From: Bartonella machadoae
Lineage (GTDB): Bacteria; Pseudomonadota; Alphaproteobacteria; Rhizobiales; Rhizobiaceae
DNA: 64,000 bases
Assembly (NCBI RefSeq): GCF_022559585.1
Contig: NZ_CP087114.1
Coordinates: forward strand, 1,880,501 to 1,944,500
Direction: 5' to 3'
A model generated the notes under the pieces. It saw nothing but the letters and a program-made list of their open reading frames with translations. It had not been told where the DNA came from and did not search any database. A program made the translations under genes and the position numbers. Shown piece after piece: positions 47,264 through 57,427 of the stretch (positions within the stretch are counted from its first letter, which is position 1; each line of letters starts with the position of its first letter).

Positions 47264-47745
47264 TGATTTATAACGATAATTCATCGTTTTCGAGATTGAA
47301 TGAGAGATCCCAATATCCTAAAATTTTCTCACTTCAATCCTGCTTATGGTAAAGCAATCAAAACCATCCCCTTGCACGTCATAAGTGGGATTATCGTGTG
47401 GATAAAAAGAAGAAAGGAGTAAACATGCCTGTTATGAATCATTTCAAAGCAAGAGCTGTCGCAACATGAGGGCTAGCAACAAAGCATGATGGTGTCGGCT
47501 TGCACCTTCATAAGCGCAAAGATAATGGTTCCCAATGGATTTTACACGATACCATCCACGAGCAGAGTCGTGAAATGGACTTGGGTGCTTTAAGAAATAT
47601 CTCTTAAAAAAAGCCCGTGAATTGGCAACTGGGTGGCGTTCTGTTTTGCATGAGGGGCGTGCCCCTAAAGAGCGTGACAAACAAAAGCGTGAGACAATAC
47701 GCAATCTCCATTATTTAAAAGATATCGCTTTAGATACTGTTAGCA
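47264..47745 (+). pseudogene. Fifth integrase 5' remnant, longest
   Basis: The upstream element (AACGATAATTCATCGTT at 47272-47288, GAGAGATCCCAATATCC) and the integrase start at 47425 are followed to about codon 105 (AAAGATATCGCTTTAGATAC). It carries an in-frame TGA at 47467-47469 (GCAACATGA) and an indel near 47608, and ends abruptly. Same orientation as the intact integrase. Confidence 0.8.
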
Positions 47746-48688
47746 GCACCTGATATTAAACTGATACTTTTTGAGTGATCTTCCGCAAAAATACGCCATT
47801 ACTCCAGAGCTTATACAAAATACAGTGAACCAAAAAACTGTTTAATTCTGTTAGCGTTTTCCTTCTTTTCTCGATTTTCTTACAATTTTTAAAGATCAAG
47901 GGATGTAAAGGTTCTTTTTTCCTCTCCGCTTTTTTCAAACCGCAAATTGGCTAACCCTCAATCTCCCTCGTATTTTTTGCCTTGCTTTATATTTTTTCCC
48001 TGCAAATCGTCAATTTTTATCCTCTGTCGGTGAAAGAAAAGGAGGAGAAAAGATAATGCTGCTCTTTTGTCATAACCATCATTTCTTCTCCAAACCCCAT
48101 GCATCAAGGCTCATTCTGTTCACAAAACCACAAAGAATTTCTTTTATAAAGAATTTCTTTTATAATGCGCTTTACTGATAAAGAGCATTTTTATCGATTG
48201 TTTTGTTACAAACCAAACAAGAACAAAAAGACCCTATCACGGCTTCATTCCATTCTGTTAAAGTAAATCGCTGTGTTTCATAAAATTCTACACCCCATCA
48301 TTGAAGAGGATGCACAATTCTTCATCCCTCATCTATGAACTCGATTATTTAAAAAACACCGTTCATCACTTCTATACTTCTATAGCATCTGAATAAAATA
48401 AGAGTTTTTTTGATAGAATTGTCGAAACATTATATTGTATAAATGTTGTGTAAACATCGCATTGCGTCAATAATAGCTGTTTATGTAAACAATAACTCTA
48501 GCAACAACTCTCAATGCGAAGTCGTTTTGAGAATACCCATATCTTAAAATGGGGAGCAAATCCCTCTCTCTTTGTGAGAAACAGACCCATAGATTCTCAT
48601 ACTTTTTTCACTTTACTCTTTGGTTTGTTTCAGTTTGCTTTATAAAGTTCACAATCGCAATATCAGGGAAATATGGCTATCACTCTCC
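47746..48688. other. Gene-free stretch
   Basis: No gene is seen. A 16-bp direct repeat AAAGAATTTCTTTTAT occurs twice back to back at 48132-48163. Confidence 0.4.
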
Positions 48689-49444
48689 TTACAAACCCGC
48701 AAAGGGGTTGTAAGATCCATTATCCCGTCTCCACTGTAAAGGTTCGGTGAATTCACTCGACCAAAGACCAATTTTGTTGTTGCGTGCTGTTTCTTGCGCA
48801 GTCCGATACTGTGTTGGAAAAGGATTTTTGCTCTCTTTTGAAAGCACGAACATGCCTTCTGTAAGACCCGCTTCAGCTAAATCCACCCCATTAACAAAAC
48901 ATTGTGCATAGGAAATCCCATTGTCGATAAGGGCCTGTTGACAAGATAAATTCTGACCAAGTGTTTTGGTAACAAGCCAAGCTGTTGTAACCGCACCACA
49001 AGGCCATTCTTGACCGTTCAGTTTTGCCCTTTGACGTGGTGCACAAGTATCGACACCATAAAGATGAATATTGCGAACAATATTTTTACGCCAAGATTGT
49101 GCAACAGGAGTCACCAGTTTAAATGTAACACCACTGGTCACCAATGCCTTACCCTGGAAAGCAGTGCTATTCTTCAGTAAAACATTGTTCTGCAAAGGAA
49201 GAGTCGGTCCGGTTTTTGTTAATTGCTGTTTGGTGATCGTCTCCATGGACTTATTCTCTTGCAAAGGCAAACCAACAACGCCCTCTTGCACACCGACAAT
49301 ATCTTGCATTATAAATGTTTTGAAAACATCAATATCGACTTTATCTTTATATTGGTACATCCCCCATAATAGAGAACCCATGATATAAACAATAACGATG
49401 AATCTAAAGTGCACGCGTTTAATACATTTGCTCAAAAAATTCAT
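48689..49444 (-). CDS. Thermonuclease-like (SNase fold) protein with N-terminal membrane anchor
   Basis: A 251-residue protein. An N-terminal hydrophobic segment (~13-30, FIVIVYIMGSLLWGMY) anchors or exports it. After a low-complexity linker, residues ~115-240 resemble the staphylococcal nuclease fold: HLYGVDTCAPRQRA (loop with D and R), NGQEWPCG, and the final helix TAQETARNNKIGLWSSE. The key residues are only partly recognisable, so nuclease activity is uncertain. Related proteins occur widely in Rhizobiales. AAAGGAC precedes the ATG. It is divergent from virB2, with a 310-bp shared intergenic region. Confidence 0.7.
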   Translation of the reverse strand: MNFLSKCIKRVHFRFIVIVYIMGSLLWGMYQYKDKVDIDVFKTFIMQDIVGVQEGVVGLPLQENKSMETITKQQLTKTGPTLPLQNNVLLKNSTAFQGKALVTSGVTFKLVTPVAQSWRKNIVRNIHLYGVDTCAPRQRAKLNGQEWPCGAVTTAWLVTKTLGQNLSCQQALIDNGISYAQCFVNGVDLAEAGLTEGMFVLSKESKNPFPTQYRTAQETARNNKIGLWSSEFTEPLQWRRDNGSYNPFAGL

Positions 49445-49754
49445 TATTTCTTTGTCCTTTCACATTTTTACCAACACCCTTCTTAAATCTTGAAAAAGAA
49501 TTTTTAAGGAGGTCTTTTGCAAATTAACTCTGCGAAGAGATACAACTTAAAATTGCCATTTTTATGTAGAACAATCTTAAGATGAGAAAACTTTTATCTC
49601 TCGGCAAAAGCAGGGTGAAAAGAAACAGAACCACTCTGAGAGCTTTTATAAATGAGAAACAGAGGAGCACCCTATAAGCTGTAAAGCAATAAGGCTCTTC
49701 AGGAGAGATGAAAGAACATCCGAAGCTAAATAATTCTTTTTAAAGAGAGGACAA
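49445..49754. other. Divergent upstream region of virB operon
   Basis: Control region between the thermonuclease-like gene and virB2. It must hold the virB promoter, but I could not pick a confident -35/-10 pair or a response-regulator box by eye. Confidence 0.4.
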
Positions 49755-50072
49755 ATGACAGACAGTAGATCCAAAAACATTATGTTTATCGTCATTATGC
49801 TGCTTTTAATCTCCATCATTGTCGGGGATCCTTCTTATGCCGCTAATGCTGATACGGGTGGACTAGGGAAACTTGATGGTGTTTTACAAAATATTGTTTC
49901 GATGATGACGGGAACAACGGCAAGGCTTATTGCAATTATATGTGTTGTTGCAGTGGGGATTGGCTGGATGTATGGCTTTATTGATTTACGCAAAGCCGCT
50001 TACTGTATTATCGGCATTGGTATTGTTTTTGGTGCATCTGCTCTCGTTGATAAATTAACAGGCGGGACATAA
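49755..50072 (+). CDS. virB2: Type IV secretion pilin VirB2
   Basis: A 105-residue pilin precursor. A long signal peptide (~1-31, ending SYAANA) is followed by a small mature protein with two hydrophobic helices (~53-70 and ~80-96) separated by the short loop GFIDLRK, as in VirB2/TrbC pilins. It is the major subunit of the extracellular pilus. GAGAGGAC lies just upstream of the ATG. It is the first gene of a tightly packed ten-gene operon; virB3 starts on the very next base after its stop. There is no virB1, as in the other Bartonella virB loci. Confidence 0.93.
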   Translation: MTDSRSKNIMFIVIMLLLISIIVGDPSYAANADTGGLGKLDGVLQNIVSMMTGTTARLIAIICVVAVGIGWMYGFIDLRKAAYCIIGIGIVFGASALVDKLTGGT

Positions 50073-50384
50073 ATGAACGAAGATACCCTTTTCCTTGCTT
50101 GTACAAGACCGGTCATGTTTGCCGGTGTGACAATGGAAGCAATGGCTCTCAATATCATGGCGACAACGATTCTTTTTGTTTTGACCAGTGATTTTACAAT
50201 GTTTGGTTTAGGGGTTGGTATGCACTTTGTTTTGCGTGAAATAACAAAACATGATCACAATCAATTTCGCGTGTTGTTTGCTTGGCTTAATACACGAGGA
50301 AAACAAAAAAATGTTGAGAGATGGGGAGGAGGGTCAACTTCCCCATTACGTCTTATCCGCAATTATAAGGAATTAACTCAGTGA
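50073..50384 (+). CDS. virB3: T4SS inner-membrane protein VirB3
   Basis: A 103-residue protein with the short N-terminus (DTLFLACTRPVMFAGV) and hydrophobic segment (~25-60) of VirB3/TraL proteins. It works with VirB4 at the inner membrane in pilus assembly. It begins immediately after virB2 and overlaps virB4 by 4 bases (GTGA). Confidence 0.9.
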   Translation: MNEDTLFLACTRPVMFAGVTMEAMALNIMATTILFVLTSDFTMFGLGVGMHFVLREITKHDHNQFRVLFAWLNTRGKQKNVERWGGGSTSPLRLIRNYKELTQ

Positions 50385-52744
50385 AACCCATGTCTATCAT
50401 GAAACGAGAAACTTTTCCTGAAGACTATATTCCCTATATACGTCATGTCAACCAGCATGTCATTGCCTTAAATTCACGCTGCTTAATGACGGTCATAACT
50501 CTTGAAGGGGTCAATTTTGATACTGCAGATATTGATCAATTAAATTCCTTACATAACCAATTAAACACTCTTTTAAAAAATATTGCCGATGAACGTGTTG
50601 CTTTATATTCTCACATCATTCGTCGTCGCGAAACGATCTATCCAGAGGGATGTTTTTCTTCATCTTTTGCCGCAACATTGGATGCAAAATACAAAAAGAA
50701 GATGGTTTCGCAAGAACTTTATAGAAATGATCTGTTTGTTTCACTGCTTTGGAATCCGGCATCAGATAAGACAGAACAACTGGCTTCATTTTTTCAACGC
50801 TTAACAAAAGCGAAGAAAACGCAATGTGAACCGGATGAGGAAGCCATTCGTAGAATTGAAGAATTAAGCCGCGATTTTATAGAAGGTTTGGAGGCCTATA
50901 ACGCACGCCTCTTATCCCTCTATGAACATGATGGTCTGTTATTTTCTGAACAAAGTGAATTTCTACACCAATTGGTAGGAGGAAGACGTGAACGTATTCC
51001 TCTCACCTTTGGGACTATTGCCTCAACGATTTATTCAGATCGTGTTATTTTTGGTAAAGAAATTATCGAAATTCGTCATGAAAGCAATGAACGCTTTGTT
51101 GGTATTTTTGGCTGGAAAGAATATCCCTCTAAAACACGCCCTGGCATGACGAGTGAATTGCTAACCGCCCCGTTTGAATTTATCCTCACACAATCCTTTG
51201 TCTTTAAGAGTAAAGCGGCTGCTGGGACCATTATGAGCCGCAAACAAAATCAAATGATTAATGCAGCGGATCGTGCGAGCTCACAAGTTGATGCCCTTGA
51301 TGAAGCGCTTGATGATTTAGAGTCCAATCGTTTTGTCTTAGGCGAACACCATCTCTCTCTCGCTGTTTTTGCTAATCATCCTAAAATATTGGCTGAAAAT
51401 CTCTCAAAAGCACGCTCTGCTTTAACCAATGGTGGAGCTGTTATTGCTAGGGAAGATTTAGGATTGGAAGCGGCATGGTGGGCGCAATTGCCTGGAAACT
51501 TTAGCTATCGTGCGCGTTCTGGAGCCATTACCAGCAGGAATTTTGCCGCCCTATCACCGTTCCATTCCTTTCCCCTTGGACAACTTGAGGGCAATGTTTG
51601 GGGGGCTGCGGTAGCATTATTAAAAACACAAGCGAGTTCTCCATATTATTTTAATTTTCATTATGGCGACCTTGGCAATACCTTTGTTTGCGGTCCCTCT
51701 GGATCTGGTAAAACGGTTATTGTGAATTTTCTTCTTGCCCAATTACAAAAGCACAACCCAACAATGGTTTTTTTTGACAAAGATCAAGGCGCAGAGATTT
51801 TTGTACGTGCGGGAGGTGGAAAATACAAACCTTTAAAAAATGGGCAACCTACGGGCATTTCCCCTTTAAAAGGCCTAGAATATAATGAAAAGAACAAAGT
51901 CTTTCTTCGCAATTGGGTGTTAAAACTTGTCTGTCCTGAAGAGCAAACGGTAACAGAACAAGAGCGACAAGATATCGCCAAAGCGATAGATTCCTTAGAA
52001 ACTTTGCCCCGTTCCCAACGCTCTCTTGGTGCTCTTCAACTGTTTTTTGATAACACATCAAAAGAAGGCATTGCCATACGGCTACAACCTTGGATTAGAG
52101 GCAATGCCCTAGGGTGGGTTTTTGATAATGATCAAGATGATCTTCATTTAGATGCCCAATTTATTGGTTACGATATGACCGATTTCTTAGACAATGAAGA
52201 AATTCGGCGTCCCTTGATGATGTATCTGTTTCACCGCATTCTCGATCTTATTGATGGGCGTCGCATTATTATTGTCATTGATGAATTCTGGAAAGCCCTT
52301 GAAGACGATTCCTTTAAAGCTTTTGCGCAAGACCGTCTCAAAACAATCCGTAAACAAAACGGTATGATGCTCTTTGCAACGCAAAGCCCTAGAGATGCTT
52401 TGAACTCAACGATAGCACACACAATTATTGAACAATGTCCCACGCAAATATTTTTTCCCAATCAAAAAGCCAATTACAACGATTATGTTGAAAATTTCAA
52501 ACTAACGGAACGTGAATTTGAACTGATCCAATCAGAATTAAGTAGAGAATCCCGTCGTTTTCTCATCAAGCAGGGACAAAATTCTGTCGTTGCCGAACTC
52601 AATCTACGGGGATTAAACGACGAGATAGCTGTCTTGAGTGGCACAACCAAAAATATTGAACTGATGCACCAAATTATCAACGAATATGGAAGCGATCCCA
52701 ATACATGGCTGCCCATATTTCACCAAAGGAGAGAAAATCAATGA
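50381..52744 (+). CDS. virB4: T4SS ATPase VirB4
   Basis: A 787-residue ATPase that powers pilus assembly and substrate transfer. Walker A is GPSGSGKT (438-445) and Walker B IIIVIDEFWKAL (D634, E635); ATQSPRDAL follows as the motif after Walker B. The N-terminal half is the CagE/TrbE/VirB domain. GTG at 50381 overlaps the virB3 stop; an ATG at 50390 is an alternative. The stop overlaps virB5 (ATGA). Confidence 0.95.
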   Translation: MKPMSIMKRETFPEDYIPYIRHVNQHVIALNSRCLMTVITLEGVNFDTADIDQLNSLHNQLNTLLKNIADERVALYSHIIRRRETIYPEGCFSSSFAATLDAKYKKKMVSQELYRNDLFVSLLWNPASDKTEQLASFFQRLTKAKKTQCEPDEEAIRRIEELSRDFIEGLEAYNARLLSLYEHDGLLFSEQSEFLHQLVGGRRERIPLTFGTIASTIYSDRVIFGKEIIEIRHESNERFVGIFGWKEYPSKTRPGMTSELLTAPFEFILTQSFVFKSKAAAGTIMSRKQNQMINAADRASSQVDALDEALDDLESNRFVLGEHHLSLAVFANHPKILAENLSKARSALTNGGAVIAREDLGLEAAWWAQLPGNFSYRARSGAITSRNFAALSPFHSFPLGQLEGNVWGAAVALLKTQASSPYYFNFHYGDLGNTFVCGPSGSGKTVIVNFLLAQLQKHNPTMVFFDKDQGAEIFVRAGGGKYKPLKNGQPTGISPLKGLEYNEKNKVFLRNWVLKLVCPEEQTVTEQERQDIAKAIDSLETLPRSQRSLGALQLFFDNTSKEGIAIRLQPWIRGNALGWVFDNDQDDLHLDAQFIGYDMTDFLDNEEIRRPLMMYLFHRILDLIDGRRIIIVIDEFWKALEDDSFKAFAQDRLKTIRKQNGMMLFATQSPRDALNSTIAHTIIEQCPTQIFFPNQKANYNDYVENFKLTEREFELIQSELSRESRRFLIKQGQNSVVAELNLRGLNDEIAVLSGTTKNIELMHQIINEYGSDPNTWLPIFHQRRENQ

Positions 52745-53262
52745 AAAAATACAGCTTAATTACCCTCTTATCTTTGTCTTTTATCTCTCATGCAATAGCA
52801 GACAATACGGAAAATACTGAAGAGTATTATAAACAGGCACTCGAAACCACAGAAACATTAAATGCTGTAAAATCAGGAACAGCTGAAACGATTCATGAGC
52901 ATGCCACTACAGCGGCAAAAAAGATTAAAGAAATCAATGAGAAACTTGCACAATTACAAGCAAAAGCAAAAGTACAAACACAAACACAAGAAAAAGAACA
53001 AACACAAACACAAGAACAGTCTAACCTGCAAGAATTACAGGCTCTTCAAATAGAACTTTCCGCTCTTCAAGCAGAACTTCAAGCGGATGCTTTAAAACTT
53101 CAGTCCTTGGATATGATTCAAGCAAAAAATACCAAAACCAATGAGGAAGTTCGTGAAGAGAACGTACATAAAGAAAACGAAGATCTTTTAGAAAAATTAA
53201 AAGAAAAACTTGCAAAGTCTAATGTCTCATCAAATCTTGGGAGTCTCGATGAAAGATTTTAG
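52741..53262 (+). CDS. virB5: T4SS minor pilus protein VirB5
   Basis: A 173-residue secreted pilus-tip protein with a signal peptide (~1-20, SHAIA) and an almost wholly helical mature part. It has a polar low-complexity run of Q, T, E and K (~80-98). VirB5 proteins are adhesin-like and vary strongly between Bartonella species; in B. henselae the homologue was known as a 17-kDa antigen. The ATG at 52741 overlaps the virB4 stop and follows AAAGGAGAG. It overlaps virB6 by 14 bases. Confidence 0.9.
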   Translation: MKKYSLITLLSLSFISHAIADNTENTEEYYKQALETTETLNAVKSGTAETIHEHATTAAKKIKEINEKLAQLQAKAKVQTQTQEKEQTQTQEQSNLQELQALQIELSALQAELQADALKLQSLDMIQAKNTKTNEEVREENVHKENEDLLEKLKEKLAKSNVSSNLGSLDERF

Positions 53263-54226
53263 TTCTTCACCATTTGAAAGCATTTCTAGCTATATTTTAA
53301 AGCCCCTCAATGATGTGATGGATACGACCGTGAGCAATTTGTCAGGTACTATTTCAGCACCGCTGAATCTTGCTTCGATCATTTTCATTTTTCTCTATGG
53401 CTATAATGTCATGACGGGTCGTGTTGCCTTTTCCATGCATAGTCTTCTCAACAATGTGGTTAAAATTGTTGTTGTAACGACCATGGCAACCAATGCAGAT
53501 ACCTTTAATACTTATGTTAAAAATGTCTTTTTCGAGGACTTAGTAAACGCTATTGGCAATGCACTAAATGGCAACACCTCCGGTTCCAATGTATTTGATT
53601 ACATTTTGTTACAGGCTTCTACACGTTATCAAGAAGTATTATATAACGCGTGGTTTCTTGAAAGAATCTTGGTGGGACTTCTTGGCTTTTTAATGATTTG
53701 CGCTGTTATTGTCTTTTGTATAGCGGGCTTTATTGTACAAATGTTTGCGCAAGTTGCACTGGTGATGATTATAGGTCTTGGACCGCTGTTCATTAGTTTA
53801 TACTTATTCAATGCGACGAGAAAATTTACCGATGCATGGATTACAACATTGGTCAACTTTACTATTTTACAGGTTTTGGTGATCATGCTTGGAACGATTA
53901 TGTGCAAAATTATTCTGCACGTTCTCAGTGGCACATATGATTCAATTTATGTTCTCTTTCCCCCTGTCGTCGTCATCTCGATTATAGGAGCCATTCTTTT
54001 CCGTGCCCTTCCTAGTGTTGCCTCTGCCCTCTCTGCTGGCGGACCATACTTTAACGCTGGAATCTCTTCAGGAGGACAAATTTTTACAATGATCGCCAAT
54101 GGAGCAAGAGCAACTAAAAATACAGCTTCGCAAATCACCAACGCAGCAAAAATGGCGGGTGGTGGTGCGGGTGGTGGTGGTGCCCAAGCCGCAAAAATGG
54201 GAGCACGAAGCCGTGGTCGATTTTAA
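53249..54226 (+). CDS. virB6: T4SS polytopic membrane protein VirB6
   Basis: A 325-residue inner-membrane channel component with at least five hydrophobic segments between residues ~30 and 275 and the conserved loop around N-A-x-x-x-F-T-D-A-W. The C-terminus is Gly/Ala-rich and basic. I chose the ATG at 53249, six bases after GGGAG, instead of the longer frame from 53210. It overlaps virB5 by 14 bases. Confidence 0.92.
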   Translation: MKDFSSSPFESISSYILKPLNDVMDTTVSNLSGTISAPLNLASIIFIFLYGYNVMTGRVAFSMHSLLNNVVKIVVVTTMATNADTFNTYVKNVFFEDLVNAIGNALNGNTSGSNVFDYILLQASTRYQEVLYNAWFLERILVGLLGFLMICAVIVFCIAGFIVQMFAQVALVMIIGLGPLFISLYLFNATRKFTDAWITTLVNFTILQVLVIMLGTIMCKIILHVLSGTYDSIYVLFPPVVVISIIGAILFRALPSVASALSAGGPYFNAGISSGGQIFTMIANGARATKNTASQITNAAKMAGGGAGGGGAQAAKMGARSRGRF

Positions 54227-54271
54227 TGTTCAACACCTTAAAAAAAAGCAGCAAAGTTTTCGTTTTTGCCC

Positions 54272-54295
54272 TGCGCGCGTGGGGGAGCGCGCGCA
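54272..54295 (+). terminator. Perfect 8-bp GC hairpin between virB6 and virB7
   Basis: TGCGCGCG and CGCGCGCA pair around an 8-base G-rich loop. It lies in the only long gap (210 bp) of the operon. No T-run follows; it may moderate transcription or stabilise the upstream mRNA. Confidence 0.45.
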
Positions 54296-54436
54296 CTCCA
54301 CCCCCATTGCGTAAAAGCTTTCATATTCTTGGTTTCTACCAGACCAATGAAAACCTAGCATCCTATGCGTTTGTGAGATGACTTAAAGCAAAAGCTTCAA
54401 CAGGTTTGTATTCCAAAATATTTGTGAGTTTTAAAA

Positions 54437-54748
54437 ATGAAACGAAAAATAACTTTTTTTGTGATCCTAACCATGACCCTTACCGGCTGTGCTTCACTGA
54501 GTGGCTCCAAAAAGCCACCACGCTGTAATGGCAAACAGACCCGCGTTTTAAATAGGGATAAGTGGGATTGGGACGATACAAATAGACAACAAGGAAAAAT
54601 GGTAAAACCTATCACAACACCCATCATCCTGAATACCCTAGAAAGCGAACAAGCAACAGCGGACGTGACGCTTCAGCAAGCCTCATTCAATCCCCTAAAT
54701 CATGAAACGCACTTTGATAAAACGGTGGAGGATACGCGTGAAAAGTGA
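54437..54748 (+). CDS. virB7: T4SS lipoprotein VirB7
   Basis: A 103-residue lipoprotein with an N-terminal signal peptide and lipobox LTGC (Cys ~18). It partners VirB9 and VirB10 in the outer-membrane core complex. It is longer than the usual ~50-residue VirB7; the extra C-terminal part is polar and unstructured. It overlaps virB8 by 11 bases. Confidence 0.85.
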   Translation: MKRKITFFVILTMTLTGCASLSGSKKPPRCNGKQTRVLNRDKWDWDDTNRQQGKMVKPITTPIILNTLESEQATADVTLQQASFNPLNHETHFDKTVEDTREK

Positions 54749-55406
54749 TGCACTTGAAGAATATATAAAAGAGGCACGTTCATTCGATATTGACCGCATG
54801 TATGGTATGCGCATACGGATGAAAATTGCCATGGCTTTAACAGTGCTTTTTGGATTAATGACCATCGCTTTAGCTTTAGCTGTAGCAGCATTAACCCCCT
54901 TAAAGACCGTAGAGCCCTTTGTTATCCGCGTTGATAATTCAACAGGTATTGTTGATACAGTGCACGCCCTCAAGGAATCTCCCAATGACTATGATGAAGC
55001 AATAACACGCTATTTTGCTGCCAAATATGTTCGTGCCCGTGAGGGATTTCTATCATCAGAAGCAGAAAATAATTTTAGCTTGGTCTCTCTGCTCTCTTCA
55101 CCTGCCGAACAAAATCGTTTTGCTAAATGGTATGCCGGCAACAATCCAGAAAGTCCACAAAATATCTATCAAAATATGAGTGCTACGGTCACAATCAAAT
55201 CGATTTCTTTTTTAAGCAAAGATCTTATTCAAGTGCGTTATTACAAAGCGGTCAGAGACCTCAATGGCAAAGAAACAATTTCCCATTGGGTTTCGATCTT
55301 AAACTTTTCCTATATTAATGCACACATTTCCACGACAGACCGCTTAATCAATCCCCTTGGTTTTCAAGTATCGGAATATAGATCCGATCCAGAGGTGATA
55401 CAATGA
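54738..55406 (+). CDS. virB8: T4SS assembly factor VirB8
   Basis: A 222-residue bitopic inner-membrane protein with a short cytoplasmic N-terminus ([20 protein letters not shown]), one membrane helix (~35-58) and a periplasmic NTF2-like domain. It nucleates the complex. I chose GTG at 54738, seven bases after GGAGG and within the virB7 end, over the longer frame from 54702. It overlaps virB9 by 4 bases. Confidence 0.92.
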   Translation: MKSDALEEYIKEARSFDIDRMYGMRIRMKIAMALTVLFGLMTIALALAVAALTPLKTVEPFVIRVDNSTGIVDTVHALKESPNDYDEAITRYFAAKYVRAREGFLSSEAENNFSLVSLLSSPAEQNRFAKWYAGNNPESPQNIYQNMSATVTIKSISFLSKDLIQVRYYKAVRDLNGKETISHWVSILNFSYINAHISTTDRLINPLGFQVSEYRSDPEVIQ

Positions 55407-56269
55407 GCCAATTTTCAAAAATAATCTTTTTCACTTTCATCGTCGCAATAACCGGTTATACAGCGCCCCTCTTTGCCGAAACAACACCTGTAAGTGGACG
55501 CAAAGACAATCGTATTCGCTTTGTTAATTACGATCCTTACAATGTTACGCAAATTATTGGTTCTATTCGTTCCTCAGTGCAGCTGGAATTTGCCGATGAT
55601 GAAGAAGTGACCTATGTCGGTATTGGCAATTCTGTTGCTTGGCAAGTTGCACCAGCAGGCCACTTTCTTTTTTTAAAACCACGCGAAGTTCAACCTGTCA
55701 CCAATTTACAAATTGTCACCACCCGCCAAGACGGTAGCAAACGCTCTTATCAATTTGAGCTCCAAGTGCGAGAAGGTGATGTTTCAGCAGGCAATGAAAC
55801 CTATTTTCTCGTCAAGTTTCGCTATCCAGAGGATGAAGCTTTGCGCAAAAAATTAGCTGAAGCAGCAAAGGCTGAACAGCGTGAGGCAAATTTTGTCAAT
55901 GATATTCTCAATATTCATGAAGAATTCGGACCACGCAATTGGGCTTATGAAGCACAAGGCTCAACGCTCATAGAACCTAGTTCTGTTTATGACAATGGTA
56001 AAACAACAACCTTTACATTTGTAGGCAACAGCGAAATTCCTGCCATTTATCTTGTCTCTTCTGATGGGCAAGAATCTCTGGTTCCCAAAACCATTAAAGG
56101 CAATCAGGTTATCGTTCATACGACAGCCGCGCAATTTACTTTACGCCGTGGCAATGACGTGCTGTGCATCTTCAATAGAAGGTTTGCTCCTGAAGGTATC
56201 AACCCCGAAACGGGTACAACATCCCCCTCTGTACAACGTAAAGTGCATATAGGAAACAGCCATGAATGA
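55403..56269 (+). CDS. virB9: T4SS outer-membrane core protein VirB9
   Basis: A 288-residue periplasmic/outer-membrane protein with a signal peptide (~1-25, PLFAE) and the two beta-rich domains of VirB9/CagX proteins. It shows [12 protein letters not shown] and [17 protein letters not shown] in the first domain and [15 protein letters not shown] in the second. It binds VirB7 and VirB10. It overlaps both neighbours. Confidence 0.94.
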   Translation: MSQFSKIIFFTFIVAITGYTAPLFAETTPVSGRKDNRIRFVNYDPYNVTQIIGSIRSSVQLEFADDEEVTYVGIGNSVAWQVAPAGHFLFLKPREVQPVTNLQIVTTRQDGSKRSYQFELQVREGDVSAGNETYFLVKFRYPEDEALRKKLAEAAKAEQREANFVNDILNIHEEFGPRNWAYEAQGSTLIEPSSVYDNGKTTTFTFVGNSEIPAIYLVSSDGQESLVPKTIKGNQVIVHTTAAQFTLRRGNDVLCIFNRRFAPEGINPETGTTSPSVQRKVHIGNSHE

Positions 56270-57407
56270 CAAAATGGATGAAAAAGACTTCAATGATCGT
56301 GATACAATAAAAGACGCTCGCGGAAAGAACCAACAGAGCAAGATAGGAAAAGCAGCTGTCCTTCTTATTCTTTTCAGTGTCTGTCTTTATTTAGCATATT
56401 CAACACTTGCCACAGAACAAAAACAATCTGTTGAACCTCCCAGAAAAGGGATTATTAAGCAAACAGAGATTTTCCGCCCTGCTGATATAAAACCAACACC
56501 TCTTCAACAAAGTGAACAAAAACAAAGCGAACAAAAGAGCACTCTGTTACCCAAAGTTGAGCTCCCAACACCGACAATAAATAATCAATCAACCGCTGAC
56601 ACTAAGCTTTTGGAAGCAGCACAACGTGCTCCTGTGTTGGCCTATGCAAATCAACAGCAAGGACAAGCAGCAACAAATAATGGTGTTGCACTGAACCCAC
56701 TTGAAAAAAAGCCTGATGAAACAGCACAACGCTTTAATAATCTTCTCAAGCCCACAACCCTTGAAGGTGTTCGTGCTTCAACACTTGGTGACCGCAACTA
56801 CATCATCGCCATGGGTTCTTCTATTCCCTGTATTTTAGAAACAGCAATTAGCAGTGATCAACAAGGGTTTACCAGCTGTATCGTTTCCAGAGATATTTTA
56901 TCAGACAATGGCCGCGTTGTCCTCCTTGATAAAGGCACACAAATTGTTGGCGAATATCGCGCTGGATTAAAAAGAGGGCAAAGTCGCCTCTTTGTTCTCT
57001 GGAATAGAGCGAAAACCCCCGATGGTGTCATTATCACATTAGCTTCACCTGCTACGGATTCTTTGGGACGTTCTGGTATGGATGGCAATATTGATAATCA
57101 TTGGTTCGAACGCATTGGCTCTGCGCTTCTTGTTTCGATTGTCAAAGATGCAACAAGCTACGCGAAAAACCGTCTTTCTAAAGGTTCGGAGAAGAAAGAA
57201 TCTGAAACCGCCGCTTCGGGGCAAAATATTGCCAATATCCTCACAGAAAATTACACCAATATTCCTCCTACCTTGACCAAAAATCAAGGGGAAATGGTCA
57301 ATGTTTTTGTGGCTCGCGATTTAGATTTTTCCAGTGTTTATAAATTGAAAGTGATTGAAAACAAAAACAAAATTATCAATCGCACCCTTTCAAGAAACTT
57401 TTATTAA
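56262..57407 (+). CDS. virB10: T4SS energy-sensing core protein VirB10
   Basis: A 381-residue TrbI-family protein. It has a cytoplasmic N-terminus, one membrane helix (~30-46), a Pro/Gln-rich periplasmic linker and the C-terminal beta-barrel domain (~165-381) with G-T-Q-I-V-G-E-Y, RLFVLWNRAKTPDG and LASPATDSLGRSG. It spans both membranes as the channel core. AGGAAA precedes the ATG; a second ATG is at codon 5. Confidence 0.94.
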   Translation: MNDKMDEKDFNDRDTIKDARGKNQQSKIGKAAVLLILFSVCLYLAYSTLATEQKQSVEPPRKGIIKQTEIFRPADIKPTPLQQSEQKQSEQKSTLLPKVELPTPTINNQSTADTKLLEAAQRAPVLAYANQQQGQAATNNGVALNPLEKKPDETAQRFNNLLKPTTLEGVRASTLGDRNYIIAMGSSIPCILETAISSDQQGFTSCIVSRDILSDNGRVVLLDKGTQIVGEYRAGLKRGQSRLFVLWNRAKTPDGVIITLASPATDSLGRSGMDGNIDNHWFERIGSALLVSIVKDATSYAKNRLSKGSEKKESETAASGQNIANILTENYTNIPPTLTKNQGEMVNVFVARDLDFSSVYKLKVIENKNKIINRTLSRNFY

Positions 57408-57427
57408 AATTCTACGGTGCCTTTAAA

